Below, piece by piece: positions 1-6,880 of a DNA stretch of 30,877 nucleotides. Source of the stretch: JAMCXS01 sp964459065 (lineage in GTDB: Bacteria; Acidobacteriota; Terriglobia; UBA7540); assembly GCA_964459065.1 (NCBI GenBank), contig CAYWMN010000008.1, forward strand, positions 1 through 30,877. Reading direction: 5' to 3'. How positions within the stretch are numbered: the first letter of the stretch is position 1; every line of letters begins with the position of its first letter. Position numbers and translations under genes: made by a program. Under the pieces are notes generated by a model that saw nothing but the letters and a program-made list of their open reading frames with translations, did no database searches and had not been told where the DNA came from.

Positions 1-106
1 CTTTTTCCGCCGTGACCTCGGCGGAATCGCGCACCGCGAACTCCGCGAAGGCTTCCGCGGTTCTGGTAAACTGCTTTTCAATTTGTTCCTTGTGTTTCTG
101 CGACAT
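1..106 (-). CDS. N-terminal fragment, possible SAM-dependent methyltransferase
   Basis: An ATG at 106 on the minus strand opens a frame that runs off the window edge after 35 codons, reading MSQKHKEQIEKQFTRTAEAF and onward. A short basic/acidic start followed by 'IEKQFTRTAEAFAEFA' resembles the first helix of class I SAM-dependent methyltransferases of the UbiE/Methyltransf_11 type. The SAM-binding GxGxG motif would lie outside the window, so this is only a resemblance. A GGAG-like sequence lies a few bases upstream of the ATG. The gene diverges from the aldolase gene at 348. Confidence 0.45.
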   Translation of the reverse strand, partial: MSQKHKEQIEKQFTRTAEAFAEFAVRDSAEVTAEK

Positions 107-307
107 AGGCTCCTGCAGGAATTTTGAGTTGTTCGCCTTTCATTTCTGAATGTAATAGAATGAGCTTCTTTAGGAAAGTGAAAAGCTGATTCTTCGGCCG
201 GTTGGCCTCCACACAATGGTGGTCGCTTGAAAGCCAAGCGCACCCGTTGCGGCTTGCGTTTGCGAACAGAGTTTTCAGGTTGTGTGGCTGGACGGTAGGG
301 CGGAAGA

Positions 308-332
308 ATCGGCTTCTCCTCCGATATTTTTT
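308..332 (+). terminator. Small hairpin with T-tract just before the aldolase gene
   Basis: ATCGG (308-312) and CCGAT (321-325) form a 5-bp stem with an 8-nt loop, followed by six T residues at 327-332. It has the form of a weak intrinsic terminator, 15 nt upstream of the start at 348, so it could act as an attenuator in the leader. The stem is short and I would not rely on it. Confidence 0.3.
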
Positions 333-347
333 GCGTGGGGGTTATGA

Positions 348-1271
348 ATGTCATTAGGAGCCAGCGAATTAAAGTCGGCGCTCAGGGGAATCATCGGTTT
401 CGGCGTGACGCCGTTCAATGAGGACCTCAGCTTGAACCTTGAAGCGCTGCGGCAGAACGCCGCCTTCCTGGCCGAGCACTGCGAGGTGGTTGTTCCACTG
501 GCGGGCAATGGCGAACTCTATGGCGTATCGCCGGAAGAACATAAAACCGTGGGGAAGACGGTTGTGGAAGAAGTCCGTGGCCGGAAGCCTGTGGTTGTGG
601 GCGTCGGCTACTCCATGCCCATCGCTTGTGAGATGGCGCGTGCGGCTGAAGCCTACGGCGCCGACGGCGTTCTGATCCTGCCGCCTTACTTCACCAGCTC
701 GAACGACGACGGTTTGTTTGAATACTACCGCGCGATTGCGCAGTCAACCCGGCTGGGATCTCTGCTGTTTCAGACCCACGCGATGAACTTCAGTGTTCCG
801 CTGCTACGGCGCCTGGCGGAGATTCCCAACATCGTGGGAATGAAGGACGAGCACGGCGATATGCACCAGTTTGTGCGGCAATGGGGCGCGGTGGGTGATC
901 GCCTGGAACTGCTGTGCGGCGTCGGAGAGATCCTCGCTCCCAGTTACTTTGCCTTGGGTGTTAAGGCTTTTACCAGCGGGATCATCAATTTTATGCCGGA
1001 AACCTGCCGGCAAATTTTGAAGTACCTGCGCGCAGGTGAATTGGAAACCGCGGCGCGCGTGATCGACAAAGAAGCGATTCCCATTTTCAACCTGCGGAAA
1101 AAGCGGCCCGGTTACGTCACGCTGATTATCAAGGAGGCGATGAACCTCTGCGGGATGAAGGCGGGGCCTGTCCGGCCGCCGCTTGCGCCCTTGCCGGCCG
1201 GTGACCTGGAGGAACTGCGGCGCGTTCTCGAGGGCCTGGGGATTTTGAAGAACGCAACCGCAAAGCCCTGA
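348..1271 (+). CDS. DapA/KDG-dehydratase family class I aldolase
   Basis: A 307-aa protein of the dihydrodipicolinate synthase/N-acetylneuraminate lyase superfamily, closest in pattern to 5-dehydro-4-deoxyglucarate dehydratases. These form a Schiff base with a 2-keto acid. The order of motifs is GVTPF (19-23), AGNGEL (52-57, where most relatives have G-T-T-G-E), GVGYS (85-89), the ADGVLILPPY strand (105-114) and GMKDEHGD, with K166 as the Schiff-base lysine. The usual catalytic Tyr of the YN/YNR motif is Phe here (F141 in LLFQTH), so substrate or chemistry may differ. Length is normal for the family. It heads a same-strand run with a SUMF1-fold protein, GalT and an exported hydrolase-like protein, which suggests sugar-acid or polysaccharide metabolism. 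The substrate is not determinable. An alternative ATG at 344 is out of frame. Confidence 0.8.
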   Translation: MSLGASELKSALRGIIGFGVTPFNEDLSLNLEALRQNAAFLAEHCEVVVPLAGNGELYGVSPEEHKTVGKTVVEEVRGRKPVVVGVGYSMPIACEMARAAEAYGADGVLILPPYFTSSNDDGLFEYYRAIAQSTRLGSLLFQTHAMNFSVPLLRRLAEIPNIVGMKDEHGDMHQFVRQWGAVGDRLELLCGVGEILAPSYFALGVKAFTSGIINFMPETCRQILKYLRAGELETAARVIDKEAIPIFNLRKKRPGYVTLIIKEAMNLCGMKAGPVRPPLAPLPAGDLEELRRVLEGLGILKNATAKP

Positions 1272-1321
1272 AGCCGCGCTGAACCGAGCGTCAGCAAGTT
1301 TTTCCGCGGGAAAGAATTTGA

Positions 1322-2038
1322 ATGGACATGTCTCAAACTGCCGAGCCCGCCTGCGTCCTCATTCCCGCCGGTGAATTCCTGATGGGTTGTGCTGCGGGCC
1401 GGGACGATGAGCAGCCGGTTCATCGGGTGTGGGTGGATGCGTTTGAAATGGCGGTGCTTCAGGTCCGGAACCAGGACTGGGCAAAGTTCATGGAGGCGAC
1501 GGGGCACCCCGCGCCTTCTCAATGGAATGCCGCCGGTTTCAACGACCCTCGCCAGCCCGTCGTGGCTGTAAATTGGCCTGCCGCGGAGGCCTACTGCCGC
1601 TGGCTTAGCCGCTCGACCGGCCGCGATTATCGTCTCCCCACCGAGGCGGAATGGGAAAAGGCCGCGCAAGGTGGCCGCGAAGGAGCACTCTATCCCTGGG
1701 GTGACGAGCCGCCCGAATCGCGCGATGAATATCAAGAGCGCTGGGGCGGCAAAGTCACCGCCCCTTTGCCCGTTGGTGGAGGAACTCCCAATCCTTTTGG
1801 CATCTTTGATCTTTGCGAAAACGTCCACGAGTGGTGCGCGGATTGGTACGCGCGGGACTATTACGGCAGCTCTCCGGCGCGGAATCCCTCCGGGCCCGCG
1901 TCAGGTGAACGCCGAGCCTCGCGCGGAGGCGCCTGGAGGCACCACATCAAAGTGAGCCGCTGCGCGGCGCGCTCCAGCATCCCTCCAAATTTTGAGTACG
2001 CGGATTACGGTTTTCGAGTCGTGCGCGATATCCCTTAA
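1322..2038 (+). CDS. SUMF1/FGE-fold protein, likely not an active formylglycine generator
   Basis: A 238-aa protein with the formylglycine-generating-enzyme (FGE-sulfatase, SUMF1) fold. Visible signatures are 'PAGEFLMG' (15-22), 'PVVAVNWPAAEAYCRWL' (79-95), 'YRLPTEAEWEKAAQGG' (103-118), 'YPWGDE' (124-129), 'NVHEWCADWY' (167-176), 'RGGAW' (201-205) and 'YADYGFRVVR' (226-235). In active FGEs a redox Cys pair lies between the RGGSW motif and RCAARS. Here that stretch reads RHHIKVS and has no Cys. The protein therefore has the scaffold but not the copper/thiol site, like many bacterial SUMF1-domain proteins of other or unknown function. No sulfatase gene is nearby. It ends in TAA at 2036-2038, which overlaps the ribosome-binding site of the next gene, so the two are probably translationally coupled. 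Confidence 0.85.
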   Translation: MDMSQTAEPACVLIPAGEFLMGCAAGRDDEQPVHRVWVDAFEMAVLQVRNQDWAKFMEATGHPAPSQWNAAGFNDPRQPVVAVNWPAAEAYCRWLSRSTGRDYRLPTEAEWEKAAQGGREGALYPWGDEPPESRDEYQERWGGKVTAPLPVGGGTPNPFGIFDLCENVHEWCADWYARDYYGSSPARNPSGPASGERRASRGGAWRHHIKVSRCAARSSIPPNFEYADYGFRVVRDIP

Positions 2039-2048
2039 GGAGGACGCC

Positions 2049-3050
2049 ATGCCGGAATTACGCCATAACGTATTAACCAGGGAATGGGTCATCATTGCCA
2101 CGGAACGCGCCAAGCGGCCGGACGAATTCATCAGGGCGAATGGGGCAAGGAAAGAGCTCCCTTCTTTTGATCCCAAGTGTCCCTTCTGTCCCGGCAATGA
2201 AGCCATGACGCCGCCGGCGACGCTGGTGATTCCTGACGACGGCGCATGGAAAGTGCGGGTGACGCCCAACAAATTCGCAGCCCTGTCCTACGCGGGCGAG
2301 CGCCAGAGGTCTTTTGAAGGCATTCGCCGCACCATGACGGGCGTCGGAATCCATGAGGTGATTATCGAATCACCGGACCATAGCCTGACGACGGCTTTGC
2401 TGGAAGACCGACAGGCAGAAACGCTTCTCGATACCTATCTCGACCGTTTCAACTTTGCCTCCTCCGACCCGCGGGTTGAGCAGGTGACGATCTTCAAGAA
2501 CCACGGCGCGGCGGCGGGAACCTCGCTTGAACATCCGCACTCGCAAATCATCGGAGCACCCGTCATTACCTCGCAGCTCCGCGACCGGCTGATCAATGCC
2601 TTGAGGCATTTTGACGAGTACGGCGAGTGCATTTTTTGCCGCGTCTTGAACCTGGAACTGCGGGAGCAGACGAGGTTGGTCATGGAGACGGAGCACTTTG
2701 TGGCCTTCGTGCAGTTTGCCACCCTGACGCCTTTTTCAATGCTGATCATGCCGCGCCGGCACATGGCCTGTTTCTCAGAGATCAGCGATGCGGAGGCGGT
2801 CGACCTGGCTCACATCCTGCGACGCACTTTGGCGAAGCTCTATCATGGGCTGAACGATCCGGATTTCAACTACACGATCCGCACCGCGCCGCGGGAGTCG
2901 TGTGGCGTGAAGTATTTCCACTGGTACGTCAGCATTATTCCGCGGCTCACGCGGGTGGCGGGATTCGAGCTGGGATCGGGGATGTTCATCAACACCTCCC
3001 TTCCTGAAGAAAACGCAGCGTTCCTTCGGGACGTAGCCCTTGAAGCCTGA
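2049..3050 (+). CDS. galT: Galactose-1-phosphate uridylyltransferase (GalT-type HIT protein)
   Basis: A 333-aa GalT/HIT-superfamily nucleotidyltransferase that transfers UMP (or another NMP) between a nucleotide sugar and a hexose 1-phosphate. The start at 2049 is preferred over an in-frame upstream codon because AAGGAGG (2037-2043) sits 5 nt before it. Zinc ligands expected by analogy with E. coli GalT are C44, C47 (CPFC), H111 and H162. The active-site motif is H162-P-H164-S-Q166, with H164 as the predicted nucleophile. E. coli GalT has HPHGQ. The HPHSQ form also occurs in ADP-glucose phosphorylase-like relatives, so the true nucleotide sugar is uncertain. A second CxxC occurs at 194-197. 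The C-terminal half carries the paired domain ending in 'GMFINTSLPEENAAFLR'. It belongs with the sugar operon at 348-5281. Confidence 0.88.
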   Translation: MPELRHNVLTREWVIIATERAKRPDEFIRANGARKELPSFDPKCPFCPGNEAMTPPATLVIPDDGAWKVRVTPNKFAALSYAGERQRSFEGIRRTMTGVGIHEVIIESPDHSLTTALLEDRQAETLLDTYLDRFNFASSDPRVEQVTIFKNHGAAAGTSLEHPHSQIIGAPVITSQLRDRLINALRHFDEYGECIFCRVLNLELREQTRLVMETEHFVAFVQFATLTPFSMLIMPRRHMACFSEISDAEAVDLAHILRRTLAKLYHGLNDPDFNYTIRTAPRESCGVKYFHWYVSIIPRLTRVAGFELGSGMFINTSLPEENAAFLRDVALEA

Positions 3051-3106
3051 AGCAGGCGAATTTCCCACATGGGTGAAGAGAATCGAGCGATAAGGAGACC
3101 GATTTC

Positions 3107-5281
3107 ATGAACAGACCTGGGCGGCGGGACATTCTGAAAGCTCTCGGTACTATTCCCCTGGCGGCGTTCGTTCCGGTGCTGGCGGAGGCGCGGACGGGGC
3201 ATCCGTTGTATTTCAATTGCAGCGCGGAGAACGATCTTTACCGAGTGACAAAAGCTTCGGGCATTCCGTGCTTGCGATTTGACCGTGCGGAAGCGGCGCT
3301 TGCGCAAGCGCCGCAGGGTTCGGGCGTTCTGATTCTGGCTGACGAGTATCCGCACAAGACGGCCAGGATTGATCCTGCGGTTTTTCACGGCGCAGCCCAA
3401 AAGCGCCTGCGGCTCTACGTGGAGTTCCCCTCCTCGGTTCCCGGCCTAAAACTTGGTGCGCCGCAGCACGTGGCGCGCGGACATACCCAAAACCTTTTGG
3501 AGCGCGTGGTGGTGAGCTCGTTGGTTTTCGGGCCGGCGCTCAAGCGGCTGCGGATTCTGACGCTGCACGATTGCGTGTACGTCGCGGCCAAAGCGCCGTC
3601 GGCCGAGCTGGTTCTGGCGCGGGTGGCGGGGTTTGACACGGCCGTTTACGGACTGCCGCAACAGGGCGTCCAACCCATTCTTTTTAAGCACGCGAACGGC
3701 AGCCTTCTGGTGGCCACGACCAAGCTGAGTGAATTTGTGAAGGGCCGTTATGCGCCTTCCGAGGCCTGGGCGCATGTCTGGCGGTGGGTCTTGGAATGGC
3801 TTTCACCGCGCGAACAATTCACCCCGCTCCATTGGACTCCGGCGGTGCGTCCCGCCTTTGGAAAGAATGTGCGCTTGCCTGCCACCGGGGAACTCGATGC
3901 TTTCCGTAGCGGCGTCCGGTGGTTTTCAGATGCCAGGATGTTTCCGGTGCCGGTGGGGCAGCCGGGGACCAACCCGCCTGCCGGTGCTGCGGCCGCCAAA
4001 GGCAATCGTTCGAAGTCAGGAGACGGCAGCGGGGGAGTGTATGAAGGCATCTCAAGCGTCATTGAATGGAACGGAGATCAGCGGGTGGGCCGGGGGCTTC
4101 GCGCCGACTGCGCCGGAGAGGTTTCCCTGTCCATGGCGTTGTCAGGCGTGATCGACCGGAAGCCGGAGAACCGCGCCATTGCCCGCAACCTGAACGACTT
4201 TATCTATTTTACTTCGCCGCTGGCGCAGGGGCCGCGCAATGATCCGGCATCTCCCGCATTCGGCCTGGTGGGCTGGGGCACGCCGAGCTCGCTGGGCACC
4301 TATTATGGCGATGACAACGCCCGGAGCATGCTGGGCACCATGGCGGCGGCGGGCCTGCTGCGCTCAAGCCGTTGGAATGAAAAAGTGCTGCGCTGCCTGC
4401 TGGCCAATTTACGAACAAGCGGGGTCTTCGGCTTCCGTCCCAATTCGCTCAAGGAAGCCGAACTTGAAAAACTGGGCTGGCGCCATTACTACGACAGCCG
4501 CTACGTAAGCTACCATCCGCACTATGAGGCTTACCTGTGGGCGTGTTTCCTGCGTGCTTATCAGAAGACGGGTTACAAGTCCTTCCTCGACCGCGCCCGG
4601 ACGGCCATCCGTATGACCATGGAGGCCTATCCGAACCAGTGGCACTGGACGAACGGCCTGCAGCAGGAGCGCGCGCGGATGCTGCTGCCGCTTGCGTGGC
4701 TGGTTCGCCTGGAAGACACCGCCGGGCATCGAGCCTGGCTCAAGAAGGTGGCGCATGACCTGATTTCGTTCCAGGCCGGGTGCGGAGGCATTCGGGAAGA
4801 AGTGGGGTCTGTGGGAAAGGGGAAATACGGCCCGCCGAAATCGAATGCCCAGTACGGGACGAATGAAGCGCCCCTGATCCAGGAGAACGGCGACCCAGTG
4901 TGCGACCTTCTCTACACCACCAACTATGCCTTCCTGGGCCTTCATGAAGCGGCGGCCGCAACGAACGATCCGCTTTACATCCACGCAGAGGATCGACTCG
5001 CGGACTTTTTGTGCCGGATTCAAATCCGCTCGGAGCATCACCCGAAGCTTGCAGGCGGCTGGTTCCGCGCTTTTGACTACGCGCGTTGGGATTATTGGGC
5101 GAGCGGCTCCGATTGGGGCTGGGGCCCGTGGTCGATTGAAACCGGCTGGACGATGTCCTGGATCACTTCGGTGCTCGCTATGCGCCACCTGCGGACGTCG
5201 CTGTGGGCTCTCACCGGCCGCTGTGGCCTTGGGCCGCACCTTGATAAGCTGGTTTCGATCATGTTCAACAGGGAAGGGTGA
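3107..5281 (+). CDS. Tat-exported six-hairpin-glycosidase-like protein
   Basis: A 724-aa exported protein of unknown specificity. It opens with a twin-arginine signal (MNRPGRRDILKALG, then a hydrophobic stretch ending near LAEA at about residue 28), so a folded protein is probably moved by the Tat system. Residues 30-260 are a mixed alpha/beta region I do not recognise. Residues 300-345 are a Gly/Ser-rich linker. About 345-720 is a helical, Trp-rich region with repeating paired-helix units ('DNARSMLGTMAAAGLL', 'YEAYLWACFLRAYQKTG', 'YTTNYAFLGLHEAAAATND', 'WGWGPWSIETGWTMSWI') typical of (alpha/alpha)6-barrel sugar hydrolases. No catalytic acid can be assigned with confidence. An AAGGAG site lies at 3092-3097. 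Its place after the aldolase and GalT genes fits a role in glycan breakdown. Confidence 0.7.
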   Translation: MNRPGRRDILKALGTIPLAAFVPVLAEARTGHPLYFNCSAENDLYRVTKASGIPCLRFDRAEAALAQAPQGSGVLILADEYPHKTARIDPAVFHGAAQKRLRLYVEFPSSVPGLKLGAPQHVARGHTQNLLERVVVSSLVFGPALKRLRILTLHDCVYVAAKAPSAELVLARVAGFDTAVYGLPQQGVQPILFKHANGSLLVATTKLSEFVKGRYAPSEAWAHVWRWVLEWLSPREQFTPLHWTPAVRPAFGKNVRLPATGELDAFRSGVRWFSDARMFPVPVGQPGTNPPAGAAAAKGNRSKSGDGSGGVYEGISSVIEWNGDQRVGRGLRADCAGEVSLSMALSGVIDRKPENRAIARNLNDFIYFTSPLAQGPRNDPASPAFGLVGWGTPSSLGTYYGDDNARSMLGTMAAAGLLRSSRWNEKVLRCLLANLRTSGVFGFRPNSLKEAELEKLGWRHYYDSRYVSYHPHYEAYLWACFLRAYQKTGYKSFLDRARTAIRMTMEAYPNQWHWTNGLQQERARMLLPLAWLVRLEDTAGHRAWLKKVAHDLISFQAGCGGIREEVGSVGKGKYGPPKSNAQYGTNEAPLIQENGDPVCDLLYTTNYAFLGLHEAAAATNDPLYIHAEDRLADFLCRIQIRSEHHPKLAGGWFRAFDYARWDYWASGSDWGWGPWSIETGWTMSWITSVLAMRHLRTSLWALTGRCGLGPHLDKLVSIMFNREG

Positions 5282-5421
5282 AGGGTTTCGCTGCCTGGGA
5301 CTCGAGGGCTGCGGTTCTGGGAAGAGTTCCGCAAGAACATTTTACTGTCCCGGTACGCCGGCCGGGCGCCTCTTCAAGGCCTGATGGTTTTCTCGAAGAA
5401 TTCTCAGGCAGCGCGCCGCCG

Positions 5422-5453
5422 CCGGTAAGCTCTCTTGGTTTGGGAGCTACCGG
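5422..5453. terminator. Bidirectional hairpin between convergent genes
   Basis: CCGGT (5422-5426) pairs with ACCGG (5449-5453), and AGCTCTC (5428-5434) pairs with GGGAGCT (5442-5448) with one G-T pair. There is one bulged A and a 7-nt loop. The roughly 12-bp stem lies where the rightward gene ending at 5281 meets the leftward pilin gene ending at 5447, and overlaps the pilin stop codon. There is no long T-tract on either strand, so the call rests on stem strength and position. Confidence 0.5.
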
Positions 5454-5695
5454 GTTTGGGCGGTGAGAGGGGGGTGTTTCTGGTGGTCGTTGCCCATGGC
5501 GCCGGTGTGGATGGAATCCATTCCGCCGCTGGCAGTTACTTGACTGGAAGCCTTGGTGTAAGGGCGGTTCACCTTGGACGACAGCTCTTTCATCCCTGCG
5601 ATCAGGACGAGAGACACCAAGAGGATAATCAAGGCGTATTCCACCAAGCCTTCCCCCCGTTCCTGGGACCAGAGGTTTCTGAGCATTTGTGGCAC
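5447..5695 (-). CDS. Flp-type (class IVb) prepilin
   Basis: An 82-aa protein with the Flp/Tad prepilin layout: a short charged leader, then QERG/EGLVEY, then the hydrophobic helix ALIILLVSLVLIAG, then a polar tail of about 45 residues. Cleavage after the Gly in ERG would place Glu at +5 and Tyr at +6, the classic Flp positions. A GTG start at 5695 is preferred because AAGGAG (minus strand, 5703-5708) is 7 nt away. The ATG at 5686 is too far from it. Flp pilins are processed by a TadV-type prepilin peptidase and assembled by the Tad ATPase and platform proteins, none of which is in the window. The tail is longer than in minimal Flp proteins, so a TadE/F-like pseudopilin or an orphan pilin is possible. 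Confidence 0.8.
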   Translation of the reverse strand: MPQMLRNLWSQERGEGLVEYALIILLVSLVLIAGMKELSSKVNRPYTKASSQVTASGGMDSIHTGAMGNDHQKHPPLTAQTR

Positions 5696-5907
5696 AGGAT
5701 TGCTCCTTGTGTTACCAAGTCTTCTTATGTTTATCGACCCTTTTGCTGACCAGCTTGAGGTGCGCGAAGCTTTTCCGAAGCGGCAGTATCGGCCCCCGCC
5801 ACGGAAACTCGGGCTGGAGCAACACATTTCATGTTACGGTGTCGGCAAGGGTTTGGGTATTCGGTGATTCCTGTAAATATTGTGCGCAATGGCCTGGTAT
5901 TGAGGGG

Positions 5908-5919
5908 AGGTAAATACCT
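5908..5919. promoter_or_regulatory. Inverted repeat AGGTA-AA-TACCT, operator-like
   Basis: Five-base arms flank an AA spacer. On the minus strand a TATAAT hexamer lies immediately upstream (plus-strand ATTATA at 5921-5926), so the repeat would cover the transcription start of the leftward pilin gene. A longer repeat of the same core (GGTA-AA-TACC) occurs at 6464-6479 upstream of the second pilin. This suggests a shared repressor site. Confidence 0.45.
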
Positions 5920-5978
5920 GATTATACATGGGATGTTGTTTAAGTGAGCAACTCGAAGGCAAGCTTAAACTTAGTTTT

Positions 5979-6080
5979 CAAGAGCCTGTGGATGAAGGCA
6001 GGACTGGAACTGGGAGGATGATCGCATCTTCCCGGCAAGCCCTTCAGCCGAAACAGCCCTGGCTTGGTTCCGGCCTCTTG
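5979..6080. ncRNA. Candidate structured RNA, three-way junction
   Basis: Nested complementary segments give a compact fold. P1 is CAAGAGCC (5979-5986) with GGCCTCTTG (6072-6080), one bulge. P2 is GGAAC (6006-6010) with GTTCC (6067-6071). P3 is a 9-bp hairpin, GGGAGGATG (6012-6020) with CATCTTCCC (6025-6033), 4-nt loop, one G-T pair. P4 is CAAGCC (6036-6041) with GGCTTG (6061-6066). P3 and P4 both sit inside P2. No plausible protein frame covers it. On the minus strand it lies between the two pilin genes, in the long leader of the downstream one. I do not recognise a known riboswitch core here. In particular the conserved c-di-GMP-I segments are absent. Strand is undecided. Confidence 0.4.
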
Positions 6081-6125
6081 TCTGCTGAGTCCGGCCCCAC
6101 ACTGAATGGCTGGCTTTAAACGACT

Positions 6126-6145
6126 CCCTCGAGGCGCTCGAAGGG
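6126..6145 (-). terminator. Hairpin just after the small pilin gene
   Basis: CCCTCGAG (6126-6133) and CTCGAAGGG (6137-6145) pair with one bulge around a 3-nt loop, directly downstream of the minus-strand stop at 6148. It lacks a T-tract, so termination or 3'-end protection is a guess from position. Confidence 0.4.
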
Positions 6146-6147
6146 TC

Positions 6148-6261
6148 TCAAAAGATGGTGATGGCAGCCACGGTTAGGGTAATCAACGCAATGAGAAGCA
6201 GGTACTCCGAAAAACCTTTTTCGTGTCTTCCCTCTTCCTGGCTCCGGACGGGTTCCCGCAT
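6148..6261 (-). CDS. Very small Flp-like prepilin (37 aa)
   Basis: A 37-codon frame below normal gene-calling cutoffs: MREPVRSQEEGRHEKG, then FSEYLLLIALITLTVAAITIF and stop. It has a charged leader, a Gly before the hydrophobic segment, a Glu-Tyr pair at its start, and a single helix ending the protein, which is the plan of minimal Flp pilins. A GGGGGAG ribosome-binding site lies a few bases upstream of the ATG at 6261. If cleavage follows KG, the Glu falls at +3 rather than the usual +5, so processing may differ. It is encoded on the same strand as, and upstream of, the 82-aa pilin gene. Confidence 0.6.
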   Translation of the reverse strand: MREPVRSQEEGRHEKGFSEYLLLIALITLTVAAITIF

Positions 6262-6388
6262 CACACTCCCCCTTAGCCGACCGGCCCATTGCAATTAGTC
6301 CTGCACGCCACCGGCGGACATTTCTGGACATCCTCAGCCCCGTAAAGGTCAGCCCGGCTTTTCGTTTCAAGATTGGCGACTGGGGGCG

Positions 6389-6418
6389 ATCATAGTCTGT
6401 AAACCTCTTGTTGTTCAA
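6389..6418 (-). promoter_or_regulatory. Predicted sigma70 promoter of the small pilin
   Basis: On the minus strand, TTGAAC (6413-6418) and TATGAT (6389-6394) are separated by 18 bp. The -10 matches consensus at five of six bases and the -35 at four. It would give a leader of about 120 nt before the ATG at 6261. Confidence 0.45.
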
Positions 6419-6463
6419 TCGGGTGCTCCCTGTATTTGACAGGATTTATTTCCTGATGGGCCG

Positions 6464-6479
6464 GCGGGTAAATACCCGC
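6464..6479. promoter_or_regulatory. Inverted repeat GCGGGTA-AA-TACCCGC
   Basis: A perfect inverted repeat with 7-bp arms around AA. It shares the GGTA-AA-TACC core with the element at 5908-5919. It lies about 45 bp upstream of the predicted -35 box for the small pilin gene. Position and symmetry suggest binding by a dimeric regulator. Confidence 0.45.
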
Positions 6480-6697
6480 GCCCGAAGCCGATTACGGATG
6501 ATTGCAACGAGATAAGGGGCGGAGCCACTAGCCTCAGCATCAAGGCGCTTTGCGCGCGCACGGCCCTGGCGCAAGCACAATGAAACCGTGCCCTTGGCGG
6601 ACGATCCCGGGCTCGCAAGCGTGTGGGGCGCGACGCCTGTCGGGCGCTGGGTTCATTCCGGGAGTCGGTCTGGTTTCCGCATTAACTACTTAGTTAC

Positions 6698-6726
6698 TTG
6701 ACTTTGCCACTCATCCAGCCTAGAAT
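6698..6726 (+). promoter_or_regulatory. Predicted sigma70 promoter of the Ig-repeat protein gene
   Basis: TTGACT (6698-6703), a 17-bp spacer, and TAGAAT (6721-6726). Both hexamers match consensus at five of six bases with ideal spacing. The leader to the start at 6881 would be about 145 nt and contains an 8-T run (6735-6742) and a GGCATG/CATGCC hairpin. Confidence 0.65.
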
Positions 6727-6880
6727 CAAACAGTTTTTTTTGCGGTTTTTGGGAGTCCTGCGGCAATAAGTAGAAAGAGCCTGACGGTTTAAGCAGTGGC
6801 GTCGTCGGCATGGGGGTCTGTGCATGCCGCGCAAGTCGATCCAAGCTTAGCCGAACGGCATTCGGCGTTGAGGAGGGGAA

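Noticed and set aside
4409..5239. 276-codon minus-strand frame opposite the Tat-exported protein
   Set aside because: Arg/Pro/His-rich shadow translation of a GC-rich gene. The plus-strand frame has a signal peptide, a ribosome-binding site and a coherent protein pattern.
5689..5705. TGGCAC...TTGCT, a sigma54 -24/-12 look-alike
   Set aside because: The GG-to-GC spacing is one base short, and it points rightward from inside the leftward pilin start, where no gene follows.
5981..6080. c-di-GMP-I riboswitch near the pilin genes
   Set aside because: The conserved purine-rich core segments and tetraloop-receptor arrangement are not present on either strand, although the region is clearly foldable.
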